Made by a program: the position numbers and the translations under genes. Positions 36,801 to 48,600 of a DNA stretch of 64,000 nucleotides are shown here, piece after piece. Within the stretch, counting starts at the first letter, position 1. Every line of letters starts with the position of its first letter. Location of the stretch: positions 27,048,667-27,112,666 of the forward strand of contig NC_088296.1 of assembly GCF_032854445.1 (NCBI RefSeq), given 5' to 3'. The DNA is from Liolophura sinensis (Eukaryota; Mollusca; Polyplacophora; Chitonida; Chitonidae). The notes beneath the pieces are model-generated. The model saw nothing but the letters and a program-made list of their open reading frames with translations. It ran no database searches and had not been told where the DNA came from.

Positions 36801-37477
36801 GCGCCCTCAACGTTGTATGCTTTGAATGTATGTGAGTGTTTAAAATTGATACTACATCACCAACCTTCAAACTTGTTTTTAAAGAAAACTACTGAACCAA
36901 TAACAGTTCTATCAATTGATTTAGAAATTCCCAGATATACCGCCTAACATTTTGCGCCCAATATGGGAAATCTGAAAATCGACTGAAACCCCTAGTAATA
37001 TGTTCTGTGGTCATCACTCATGACAGAACTTTAAGATATCTTATAAAGCACAGAAAATTGTGTAAATTATAAATAATCAACCATGAACAGTTACCTTAGG
37101 TACGCCTTATTCTGAAAAGACAGTTCACTGTGTAAAACTAAATGACATGAAGAAATGAACCGGTTGACTCTATACCATTCAACCAGCTGTTTTTTGTCAG
37201 CTGGCTGTTGGGTCACCACCATTCACCAAAGCGGTGAGATCATATGTTACTTCATTCATGTTTAGGCCAACTCTTGTCTTCTTAACCAAAACGGTTCAAA
37301 CAAACTGTTCTAATATGTTTGATGTCGACCGTTTCTCAGTGGCGTTAATGACATTACTGATCTGAGACTAGAATTACTGGTCTGTTTACAAACGTCACAC
37401 ATCCACTAACCTTGGGAGCCTAGAACAACTACCTTCGCCTCTAGGGCCTTCATGTCGTCGTCACCACTGGCGTTCAT
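18627..37477 (-). CDS. complete Rab small GTPase, Rab5/21/22/31-like, six coding exons, 233 residues
   Basis: The exons on the minus strand are 37477-37411, 29888-29792, 28049-27980, 25013-24920, 23495-23340 and 18844-18627. All introns are GT-AG and every split codon closes correctly, giving 233 residues with no internal stop. Motifs: P-loop GSQGVGKT (20-27), switch I PTIG (44-47), WDTAGQ with the catalytic Gln (67-72), NKCD (126-129), ETSA (154-157) and C-terminal CSC (231-233), a CXC double geranylgeranylation site. The segment APMYYRKANAAMLIYDIT after switch II resembles the Rab5/22/31 group, which acts in endosomal traffic. The tail is Ser-rich (SSSSSSTNGCSC). The gene is head to head with HINT1. 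Four of its five introns contain arrays copied from its own exon edges. The exact orthologue is uncertain. Confidence 0.9.
18925..19030. repeat. 34-bp tandem repeat, about 3 copies
   Basis: The unit is 'gatacggaaatacattctga' plus 'gaggatacggaaat'. It lies in intron 5 of the minus-strand Rab gene. Confidence 0.85.
19075..19465. repeat. 71-bp tandem repeat, about 5.5 copies
   Basis: The unit holds 'gttgtcatatatgaagttgg', 'ctggatacggtatattg' and 'atcacacatcagttacttgc'. Intron 5 of the minus-strand Rab gene. Confidence 0.9.
19480..20000. other. unique intron sequence
   Basis: Part of intron 5 of the minus-strand Rab gene. No exon or repeat recognised. Confidence 0.5.
20012..20955. repeat. ~38-44-bp tandem array, about 23 copies
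   Basis: The core is 'cacacaaaaactgctgaact' followed by 'ttaggtgaaata' and either 'cacgtgt', 'catgtgt' or 'caaaatgtgt'. Two unit lengths (short in the left third, longer on the right) define subfamilies. Two minus-strand frames stay open for long stretches. The array abuts an inverted SINE head, and the last unit runs straight into it ('ttaggtgaaatcgacccagg'). Confidence 0.92.
20950..21016 (-). mobile_element. SINE head fragment, tRNA-like
   Basis: The reverse complement reads 'ccggccccaatagcacagtt', then 'ggtagagcgggaacggtaga' and 'tccagggtcaatcctgggtc'. This matches the A- and B-box-like head of the SINE at 3200. It lies exactly between the 42-bp and the 88-bp arrays. Confidence 0.65.
21040..23339 (-). 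repeat. 88-bp array of exon-5-derived units, about 26 copies
   Basis: The donor-proximal 'cttacc' falls at 21135, 21223, 21311 and so on to 23336, every 88 bp. On the minus strand each unit is 'acttcacacag|GAATATGCTG', then the codons for AASIDSLFFETSALTNI, then 'ATTG|GTAAGT'. The exon-like part (58 nt) copies the 3' end of true exon 5 with its donor. The CAG that codes Gln in the true exon sits as an AG acceptor in the units. Units vary at a few sites (caattg/caactg/caacgg). The true exon is the copy at the highest coordinate. Confidence 0.95.
23340..23495 (-). CDS. minus-strand Rab exon 5: NKCD and ETSA motifs
   Basis: The acceptor is 'atattttcag|AATTAAAG' and the donor 'AATATTG|GTAAGT'. 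It completes Glu110 and encodes LKKNVDTPIVMCLLGNKCDL, later EYAASIDSLFFETSALTNI, so both the G4 and G5 loops are in this exon. 156 nt; phase 1 in and 1 out. Its 3' end seeded the 88-bp array. Confidence 0.92.
23590..24352. repeat. tandem array of the CTGCTCTGGTTTTACTCTCT family
   Basis: The left part (23625-23830) has ~100-bp units with 'ggttacacatgaccatt' and 'ctatcacactgtcatcgctg'. From 23830 shorter ~50-60-bp units of 'tactctctatactgtacgtc' and 'tgtcacactgtcattgctgt' follow. Three plus frames are open but of very low complexity. Intron 4 of the minus-strand Rab gene. Confidence 0.88.
24595..24919 (-). repeat. degenerate ~85-bp copies of the exon 4 end and donor
   Basis: Blocks such as 'cagtccttgatatcacagaa', 'gtctgatgatgtgatatca' and 'aaacttaccactaacccag' recur four to five times next to true exon 4 (24920-25013). 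They copy its 3' end (codons around DTFYDIKDW) plus the donor region 'GTAAGTTTG'. Divergence is higher than in the 88-bp and 108-bp arrays, so this is an older or less homogenised array. Confidence 0.75.
24920..25013 (-). CDS. minus-strand Rab exon 4: APMYYRK to DIKDWVS
   Basis: The acceptor is 'cttccag|GCACCG' and the donor 'GTTAGTG|GTAAGT'. It encodes 31 residues plus one base, APMYYRKANAAMLIYDIT then SLDTFYDIKDWVS. The split codon G|AA joins exon 5 correctly. Confidence 0.92.
25014..25690. other. unique part of intron 3
   Basis: AT-rich intron sequence. A 74-codon plus frame at 25466-25690 has no support as a gene. Confidence 0.5.
25695..27865 (-). repeat. ~166-175-bp array related to the exon 3 donor region, about 12 copies, contains the gap
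   Basis: Each unit holds 'aacttccaggatttgtaaca', 'ttcaatttctgttgtcttta', 'ctctggatttcaaaatgtgg' and 'taccacacctctgagcttca'. The single-copy sequence 27866-27995, running into true exon 3, has the same order of blocks. There 'cctcaccatagctctgaacc' is the counterpart of 'ccttaccacacctctgagct'. So on the minus strand each unit carries a degraded exon 3 end with a donor-like GTAAGG, GTAGGG or GTGGGG. Confidence 0.85.
26698..26897. other. assembly gap, 200 N
   Basis: Exactly 200 N inside the ~173-bp array, which suggests a placeholder for a gap of unknown size. The true copy number of the array is therefore not known. Confidence 0.99.
27980..28049 (-). CDS. minus-strand Rab exon 3: WDTAGQ switch II
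   Basis: The acceptor is 'ttttattttcag|GACATT' and the donor 'AGAGCTATG|GTGAGG'. The first G completes Met55 (AT|G). It encodes TLGSYRVKLQVWDTAGQERF, then RAM. The catalytic Gln of WDTAGQ is intact. 70 nt. Confidence 0.93.
28085..28455. repeat. 44-bp tandem repeat, about 8 copies
   Basis: The unit is 'caggtaacatcagagtacca' plus 'tagtgaccatacatgtaaac'. Variants are cac/cat/tgg at the 'accatagtg' site. It lies about 35 bp from the acceptor of exon 3 in intron 2, and the homogenised unit contains no exon sequence. Confidence 0.9.
28456..29787. other. unique part of intron 2
   Basis: AT-rich; no recognised repeat or exon. A degenerate extra copy of part of exon 2 ('acccgcatagcagattacta', 'ctggttttac') is visible at about 29590-29625, outside the main array and beyond the exon 2 donor. 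Confidence 0.5.
29792..29888 (-). CDS. minus-strand Rab exon 2: P-loop end and switch I
   Basis: The acceptor is 'cttgctgttgtag|GTGTGG' and the donor 'TACAAAAT|GTGAGT'. With the last base of exon 1 it gives GVGKTSVVIRYVGNMFSKHV, then SPTIGASFFTYK. The lysine and threonine of GKT bind the nucleotide phosphates and Mg; PTIG is switch I. I choose this copy as the true exon because only it continues past PTI into GASFFTYK and a donor. The first 71 nt plus 37 nt of intron form the unit of the adjacent 108-bp array. Confidence 0.9.
29821..36150 (-). repeat. 108-bp array of exon 2 plus its 3' splice site, about 58 copies
   Basis: Each minus-strand unit is 71 nt of exon 2 (VGKTSVVIxYVGNMFSKHVS up to PTI) and 37 nt of intron ending 'tgtcttgctgttgtag'. 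The unit is 36 codons and stop-free in that frame, so an open frame of 1574 codons runs from 34512 to 29788, with further open blocks 35828-34509 and 36177-35788. The plus strand is also open (1592 codons). Single-base changes at about 34513 (loss) and 35816 (gain) are the only breaks seen. The variable residue x is C, R or L (VVICYV, VVIRYV, VVILYV). A 324-bp (three-unit) period and a ~1.08-kb (ten-unit) duplication are visible. Confidence 0.97.
36178..37410. other. 5' part of intron 1
   Basis: AT-rich, unique. No exon recognised. It ends at the exon 1 donor 'CCCAAG|GTTAGT' on the minus strand. Confidence 0.55.
37411..37477 (-). CDS. minus-strand Rab exon 1: start codon and first half of the P-loop
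   Basis: It encodes MNASGDDDMKALEAKVVVLG then SQ and the first base of Gly23, with donor 'CTCCCAAG|GTTAGT'. Joining to exon 2 gives GSQGVGKT, a canonical P-loop. This is what shows that the array reading 'LAVVGVGKT' is intron plus exon rather than a natural protein. The start is the first ATG in this frame, in context 'acaaATGAAC'; a second in-frame ATG follows at residue 9. Confidence 0.88.
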
Positions 37478-37891
37478 TTGTGCCAGCTTCCGGGTCAAGG
37501 GACAAAGAAATTAGATAATCCGTGAGATAATCCGTGAGATGTATGTGCGAAGTCCACAAACTCAATCAACTTACAACCTGTCAATCTGGGACACGAGAAA
37601 GTGACGTCACATGGATAAATACGAGCGTGCGGCGATAAAAGGGAGACTGGAAGTGAGTGTGCGATCTAACGTCGATATAATGTGCTACACTATTTCTTTA
37701 CGTTCTTCTGGTTTAAATGAAACTTAATAACCAAGTACAATATTTGCCAAAGGTATTGCATGGCACAGAACTGCTATAAAAACTAATTCCAAAGAATGCC
37801 GTTAAAGAGGCTTACTCTCCAGGCTACGTTTATACGAAACTATTTCATCTAGCTTTGTAAAGCCCCTTTCGCGTGGTTTCTGGCCGACAAC
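37478..37891. promoter_or_regulatory. shared head-to-head promoter region, Rab gene and HINT1
   Basis: Only 414 bp separate the two start codons, which point away from each other. A perfect palindromic CRE-type site TGACGTCA lies at 37602-37609. No clear TATA box was assigned. Shared bidirectional control is inferred from the spacing. Confidence 0.55.
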
Positions 37892-40102
<2,211 letters not shown>

Positions 40103-40321
40103 GAGGCCAGGGTTCAAGGGTCAAAATAAAGGGCAAAGGAATGAAGACAATAGGTTTTGATGTCATAAAGGTCATAAAGGTCAATATGACAGTTTCAAGG
40201 TTATGAATTCTGTCATAAATTTTTTTTCAGAGTTATAAACTAGGAAGAATCTATCATCAGTGCCAGTAGTTGGATGAAGGGTTTGTGATGAACGCTATTT
40301 CATGATAATATCAACCTGTAC

Positions 40322-40625
40322 ATGAATGTGGGTCCTTACAATTTATGTGTTTGGGTCCTTACAATACATGTATTTGGGTCCTTACAATACATGTATTTGA
40401 GCCCTTACAATACATGTGTTTGGGTCCTTACAATACATGTATTTGGGTCCTTACAATACATGTATTTGGGTCCTTACAATACATGTATATGGGCCCTTAC
40501 AAAACATGTATTTGGGTCCTTACAGTACATGTGTTTGGGTCCTTACAATACATGTATTTGGGCCCTTACAATACATGTATTTGAATCCTTACAATACATG
40601 TATTTGGGTCCTTACAATACAGTAG
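40322..40625. repeat. 23-bp tandem repeat, about 13 copies
   Basis: The unit is 'gggtccttacaatacatgta' plus 'ttt', with variants 'gggcccttac' and 'catgtgttt'. All three plus frames are open. It lies just downstream of HINT1. Confidence 0.93.
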
Positions 40626-41109
40626 TATTGTTTCTGATGTAAATGTATGATATGCATACGTAGATACTTGACTAACTATTGGTTGACCATGGATAAGGAT
40701 ATTCACTTTTGTTTGTAGTTAGTCCTGGCAACTGACTATAATTAATATGCTGTTTTGCATGAGTTCTGTTTTGTCTTGTTTTTTCCCCACGAGAGGAATC
40801 ACTGTCGCGCAATTTTGCCTTCATACATGCGTCCATTAGTTTGACATATATTCTAGAGTCCGAAGCTTTTTAGAGTTTTAATCATGTGCTATATGAAGTG
40901 AGATTATTGATGCAGCAAATATGTGCTAATGGTTATTAATGGTTATAAATAAATAAAGAAGCTCATAGTAATAAATGGAATGGAAATACTGAAACAAGCC
41001 TTGTTGTCTTTTTGTAGACTGTGTACATTAGGTACATGGACTTCTCTGTTGTAGGGGAATGGAAGAGCTCAGTGGGTCACTTACTTGTAACTGTATCAGG
41101 GAATCTATG

Positions 41110-42465
41110 AAAGCAGTGACATGTCTGTGTTAAAAGCCATGTCTAAATGGCGACATGTCTGTGTTAGAAGCTGTGTCTAAATGGCGACATGTATGTGTTA
41201 AAAGCTGTGTCTAAATGGCAACATGTCTGTGTTAAAAGCTGTGTCTGAATGGCGACATGTCTGTGTTAAAAGCTGTGTCTGAATGGCGACATGTATGTGT
41301 TAAAAGCTGTGTCTGAATGGCGACATGTCTGTGTTAAAAGCTGTGTCTGAATGGCAACATGTCTGTGTTAAAAGCCATGTCTAAATGGCGACATGTCTGT
41401 GTTAAAAGCTGTCTGAATGGCGACATGTCTGTGTTAGAAGCTGTGTCTGAATGGCGACATGTCTGTGTTAAAAGCTGTGTCTGAATGGCAACATGTCTGT
41501 GTTAAAAGCCATGTCTAAATGGCGACATGTCTGTGTTAAAAGCTGTGTCTGAATGGTGACATGTATGTGTTAAAAGCTGTGTCTAAATGGCGACATGTCT
41601 GTGTTAAAAGCTGTGTCTGAATGGCAACATGTCTGTGTTAAAAGCCATGTCTAAATGGCGACATGTCTGTGTTAAAAGCTGTGTCTGAATGGTGACATGT
41701 ATGTGTTAAAAGCTGTGTCTGAATGGCAACATGTCTGTGTTAAAAGCTGTGTCTAAATGGCGACATGTCTGTGTTAAAAGCTGTGTCTGAATGGCGACAT
41801 GTATGTGTTAAAAGCTGTGTCTGAATGGCGACATGTCTGTGTTAAAAGCTGTGTCTGAATGGCAACATGTCTGTGTTAAAAGCTGTGTCTAAATGGCGAC
41901 ATGTCTGTGTTAAAAGCTGTGTCTGAATGGCGACATGTCTGTGTTAAAAGCTGTGTCTGAATGGCGACATGTCTGTGTTAGAAGCTGTGTCTGAATGGCG
42001 ACATGTCTGTGTTAAAAGCCATGTCTGAATGGCGACATGTCTGTGTTAAAAGCCATGTCTGAATGGCAACATGTCTGTGTTAAAAGCTGTGTCTAAATGG
42101 CGACATGTCTGTGTTAAAAGCTGTGTCTGAATGGCGACATGTCTGTGTTAAAAGCTGTGTCTGAATGGCAACATGTCTGTGTTAAAAGCCATGTCTCAAT
42201 GGCAACATGTCTGTGTTAAAAGCCATGTCTAAATGGCGACATGTCTGTGTTAAAAGCCGTGTCTGAATGGCGACATGTATGTGTTAAAAGCTGTGTCTGA
42301 ATGGCGACATGTCTGTGTTAAAAGCCATGTCTCAATGGCAACATGTCTGTGTTAAAAGCCATGTCTAAATGGCGACATGTATGTGTTAAAAGCTGTGTCT
42401 AAATGGCGACATGTCTGTGTTAAAAGCTGTGTCTGAATGGCGACATGTCTGTGTTAAAATGTCTA
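41110..42465. repeat. 34-bp tandem array, about 40 copies
   Basis: The unit is 'gcgacatgtctgtgttaaaa' plus 'gctgtgtctaaatg'. Variants (gaatgg/aaatgg, gcgaca/gcaaca, ctgtgtc/ccatgtc) alternate in patterned blocks. The element lacks long open frames because of its TTAA and TGA content. Confidence 0.95.
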
Positions 42466-42650
42466 GAACTATCTCAGAATTTGGCACAGAGACTGTCTCA
42501 CTTTTATAAGTGATATGAATGGAATCGTGATCTAGAACTAATTTTTGTCAGTATGTAATCTGATGGAGACTTGTGTTAAGTGCTGAGATGAGAGATTATT
42601 ATCTGACATCATCAACTTTGGGCTCACATGATAAGATCATCTCCTCTCCT

Positions 42651-45600
42651 GACTCTTGAAGCTGTTCAACACCTGAAAAATAAATAGGAAAATCATGAGA
42701 AAAATCTTAACACTACAACTGGATATTATTTATAAAATTCTTTTATTCCTGCAAACTTACGAAGTTTCTTGCAGCACTATATATCTTTGTGGGGAAGAGC
42801 TGAATCTTTACATGGCATTTGTGTTAACTGATCACAACTTACTCACCTGTACTTAAAACAGCCGTTGTGTCAATGGATCACTCTGAAGCAGAGGTCACAG
42901 GAGGCGTACCTGATGGCTGAGCTATAGGAAATAAGCAAAATACAAAAATACTCAAAAAGACAAAAGTTACTGTAACAAAATTCTGTAATGAGAGTTTAAA
43001 AAAAGCGGGAACAAAAGTCCAGAGACGTATCATGTGCAAATCCTTAAAGCTATGTATTACACACAAGGATACAAACTTTGTTGATTGCAGCTCTGTCCCC
43101 AAAAAGTTATTTCACGATAATGGGAGTATTGCATTTGAACTGTCAGGAATTCAGAACATAAGGTTTGAAGACAATATCCCAGTTGTGTATTTTCTTTTTA
43201 ATCAGACTTTAACCTAAAACTTAAACGTCCGGCATATTTCAACAGCCACATCTCTCCTTCCAAAAAACTGATGAAAAACTAACACAAAATGCAGCCTACC
43301 CATAGTAATCTCCCCTGTCTGCACTTGTTCCTCAGATGCCACAGCATCCAGCATTGGAACTGTGACATCCTTATGCCTTTCTTACCCATATACTTTTTTG
43401 GTGGTACAAAATTTGGACAAAATGTTTTCCCCGGCACCTCTGACGACAACTTGTTGACTGCTTGCTGCAGTGGACCATCATAGGAGATGGGATCAGCTCC
43501 TCCTTTACTGGTTAAGGCATCCCGTCTTCTGTCCTCATTCCACCTGTACACACCATCAAGGAGGTAAACCTGAAAGTTTACATCATTGGCAACAGTACCT
43601 GAAAAACAAAGTGTTATAAAACTGTTAAAATTTATCTTGGGCTGATTCGGTGATGAACATATTACTGACAGTAACAGCCGAAACTGACATAAGGAAGGTA
43701 AAGTTACCAGACTCACAGATACTGGTGGTTTAAGGTGTTCAGTGGTTGGTGTTTCATGACATGCTTTAGGAACTCAAAACACATCTATTGACTACAGTGT
43801 TGTATCATGAAGAAATGTCAGAGAGAAAATACTAACAAACTACCCGTATGAATACTGTAACTTTACATACCAGGGATAAATCTAGCCATATGTAAATGGA
43901 AACTCTCCAGACTGGTTGATCCTCTGGAGCATCTGAAAGTGGGGAGTGTTACACCTCCCTTAACCAATGTACCCGTGCAGGTGTACAACTGGATAGCTTC
44001 AGGGTCCTGGATACAACCAACATGTCGACTCTGTTGTTGCCAAATGTCTCTCATTTTCTCAGTGTTGATGAGGGGCACAGTAAGAATTTCCAAGCCCTTG
44101 TAACGATCCATGGAACTGATCAGTTTCGAGATAAGACGTTAAGTCTCATCGGCGCCACGTGTCCTTCTCCTGCAGTGGCGAGCTAGCACTACATCAGAAT
44201 CGCTGGGATTTGGAATATGACGCTTGGTCACTTCCAAACGCTTTGCCTTTTTCAACAACCAGATATTTTCCTCCTTCCAGCAAAAGATGCAATGACTCAG
44301 ACGCCCCGTAACAATTTTTAGGGTATAAATAATGACCTAAGTTCCAGTGAAACCTGTCTGTCTGATACATTCCCATACACCCAGGATGGAAATCAGCCAT
44401 ACAGTGTTCTTCCCAGGCAGTCCAGTCCAATGAAACCATTAAATTTATTTGATTTATTTGAATTACTCAAGAATATTTCACTTATATGATGGCGGCCACC
44501 ATTATTGTGAGAGGGACCCATGCAGAGTCCGGGGGAAACCCACAACCATCCACAGGTTGCTGGCGGACCTTCTCACATACAGCTGGAGAGGAAGTCAGCA
44601 TGAGCTGAAAACCCTTAAAGTTATTGTACACACTACTAGAACTCTTTGACATAAAGCAAACAAGACTTTACCTAACTTGCAGGAATGGCCAGTCATCAAA
44701 GTACTTGGTAATAGCAGAGCTGCCACAACAGCCTCTGTCTACATAGAGAAGTCCAGGAGGGTCAACACTGGCACGACGATAGCGATCAATGACACCATCA
44801 ATCATATCCCTCAAACCCTGTCCATCCCCAGTAGTGAGAACTGTCATGATGACTTGCCCATGCTCGTTGCCAACGTTTGTGGCCCACATGGCAGTTTTTG
44901 CACTTTGACCTGGAATCAATATTGATAATTGTTATGTACATCAAATCTTTAGTTTATCAACTATCAAAGTTATCAGCATTCTGCCTCTTAATGACTTAAA
45001 ACTTGCTGCAGTTACTCTGTGAAAATGGCAAATTTCATTTAAGAAATTCATTTAAATTAAGGAATATGAATAAACAGGCTCCTGATAAATGTGTGCATTT
45101 AACATAAGTCAATAATCCATAAGAATGACTAAAATCAGATAAATACCAGTCAATTTTTTAGTGTTTTTTTTTTGTTGAATCTAATTTCAACACCTCTCCA
45201 AACTGGGACGTTATGCTAGCCTTGATGTGATCTAGCCTTTGTATCACATCAAGCTGATAAATTTTCATCAACCAGCGGTGCCCTGGCATCCTAATTATTT
45301 GTGGAGGCTCTTCAAACTGGGGTGTTACCACCAGACCACTCTGTGATGCTCTCTGGAATCGTGGACACTCAGTCAGATAATGATGCACCGCCTTGAGATA
45401 GCGATCTCCATGTTCCTCCTCTAACTGCCTACGCAACAAGCTACTGCTGTTACCCAGGCCTCGATGCCGCAGTAGCTCCACCACCTTGCCATCACAGGCA
45501 AACTCGGCAGTCAGGATGCATGGAAAATGTATCTGATGGTCAATACCAAGCTGGCTGATTATGTTATGTGCCCAAGAGATAACCTAGAAAGAAAAATTTC

Positions 45601-48600
45601 ATCTTAAGTTTTGACTTCCAGCAAGAGGAAAAATCATAGTAAAAACCCATGGAATTGAACTCACAGCCACTTTGCTGAGAGTTTCACTGAGCCTTATTGT
45701 TGTGTACAGCAAGCAGACTGAGAACAATTAAATTTATCCAAGCCCATTCATGAACTTATTGTGTTCACAATGTTGGACTGAGGAGTGTGTTCTATCTCCT
45801 ATGCTTGAATTTAGACTCACAAAACTGGGTATGAAACTGTTTCTCCTTTTGTTTAACATACAGTTGAACTCACAATATAAAACATAGTTTACCTTAGCAC
45901 CACAGGATGAGCACTGTAGATACTCTGCAGCAATGATGTAAAAGCTGTCAACATCAAGCACCATCCTTGTTTTCTGGTGGAAGCCTGCCCTGGTCAGCAC
46001 TCCACCACATTTTCCAAACTCGCTGCTATGTGGACAAAGAAGCTTTACTCCCCAAAAATTAACTGCTATCCACAAAAACAATTGATGACTGAAGTATCTG
46101 TCAACTTTGTTTCGGGCTGAAGATGCCATACTTGGAGGGGGTGGTGTATGCCACAGTTTGATCAAGATATCAGAACGGAACTCAATTTTGTTGGTCCAGG
46201 GGTTCCTCCTGAAAAATGTTTTGGATATCCACTGCTGGTCCTCTTTTGGCAGCGTAGATTTCCAGCCTTGATACAAGAGGAGTTCATCTGATGTAAACAA
46301 TAAGTCAGAAATTGATAAGTAAGAATTAAGATAATTTCTTGAGAACTTCACATTTATGGCAAAAATCAAATGGTATTTTTCAATCCTTAAATCACTCCAC
46401 AGATCACTACTTTGACGCAAATAACAGACGTTAAAGCTTATGAAGTATAATTTACAGCTGAACAAAATTATACAATTTAGGCAACGAAATACATCCTTGA
46501 TTTACAGGCTTCTAAAATTAATTATCAAACTAAAAGGAAGTCAAAAAATTATACTAAATTTATAAGAAAATTTAGTTCAATTGGTTTTCTTAAAATATTT
46601 TATAAACCACAGGTTACCACACACCCATCTACATGTATATATAATGACAGCCCCCTAATACCATATACACACAATGCATTGCTCCATTCATAAGCACTAT
46701 GATATGCTAAGTTCTGACAAAACCACAAGACATATTGTTCACATACATATTGTGCAACGACATTTAAGTTTCATTAGAATATATGAACATAAAGCTATAA
46801 GGAAATGGATGGGGTGAGTGAGTGCTTGGGGTTTAATGTCGTACTTAACAACTGAAATGGATGGAGAGCAGACAAGAAGCTTTAGCGAGAGACAAAATAA
46901 ATGAAGAGAAGTCCCGCAGGTAAAAAGCAAAGGTGGACATGTGGAGCCTCAAGCTAAGATAAAATATTAGTACTTACCTCAAGTCAGCCTACTAATATCA
47001 TAAAACAATTCCATGTAAACATTAAACATCTACCAAAATACAAATTGAACAAGTACACTAACTCACCTAAAATCTGGGGAAGAAAAATTTGCTTCTTTTT
47101 GTCACATTTTAAAAGTTCGATGGCATTTTAAGAAATCATTTTTGCATTTATTAGACACAATATTAAAAACACAAATACATATATCAGTCACCCAATGTAT
47201 AATTTTTGGCAGCTGTACTGACTTCTAAAGGTGATATTTAGGATATTCTATTTACTTCATTTAAGTGTACATCAAATTCATAAAATTAAAACATATCTTG
47301 TTCCTATAAAAATGATTTCTGGAGGATTTAAATGTAAAAATATTCGTCCTATACAAACTGAATATTTTCCACAAAAATTACCTGGAACTTCTGAAGATAC
47401 TTCAGTGGCGTCCGACATTTCAGTCGATTCAATATGTTCAAGAACCGAGACCAGATCTCGATCTTCCTGTGCTGAAGTACCTGTGCAAGAAAGAAGCAAA
47501 CATATCATGGAATCGTTCTTCTGCACCAGTTATACAATCCTGTACTATATGTCACGTTCACTGGACTGCTTTCATTCGTTACCACAAAGATGTGTATTTT
47601 AACATCCAAATACACCAGTGGAATTTATATCACACCCACACATATTATTATCTCTAGTCCACATACAAGCCAGGTAATGTGCCTGTGAGTGTTTACATAA
47701 ATACTTACCCAGTTTGATTTCTTGAGCAATCAGCGGTGACTGAGAAGATGGAATGTCTGTGAACAAAGAACATATGTTAACTGAATTGATAAAAAAATAA
47801 ATACAACAAAAATTAATATTTCACACATCTTATTTTCACAAGAAACTATGATTATGTCAATGAGATACCTTATTATAATTGTGAGTTATCTCCCCTGATC
47901 CTAAATCTTCTCATCACTGTGTGGTATTAATCCAGTTATAATTTTTAGTTATCATCTTTGTTATATTTCGATAAACAATATTAACTGATTTGCACTGATT
48001 TATCAGCAGTACTCACCTGGTTTCACCTTAGGTGGGGCAAAAAGTGTCTTGGCCTTCTGCACAAGGGCCCCAGTTGATAGCTGTCGCTCTGTTGTGACAA
48101 GGGCCTTCAACTGAGAGGTGCTTGACTTGCATGTCTCCTCGTTTTTCCTTTGAATAATGGTGCGCCCCTCCTCAAACATTTGCATGTAGCGCTATAAAAT
48201 ACAATTTTCATCTGATTGTCACTAAATGTCACTGAAACAGGTTCAAGTTCAGAAAGATTTGTACAATTACAATAGAGTTCAATTAAATTTGTCTGTACAC
48301 TGTCTGCTTGTGTTGGCATGTCTGATTTCGTGAATTTCACTGTAATAGTTATTTAACTAAGAATCATCCAATCTATGGTTCACTACCAGTCTTGTGCAAG
48401 TCAGCTGGCATCCACTGCACATCCTGTATACATTTTAGTGGGTTTGATTGATTGATTGATTGATTGACTGACTGATTTATTGAGCCTTAACATCCTACTT
48501 AACAGTGTCAGTAAACCATAAAATGTACATGGTGTCACCTTGTTGTGTCTTTGCTGAACTCTAGACAGGTCTTGTTTCCCTTCATCCTTGATGATCTGTC

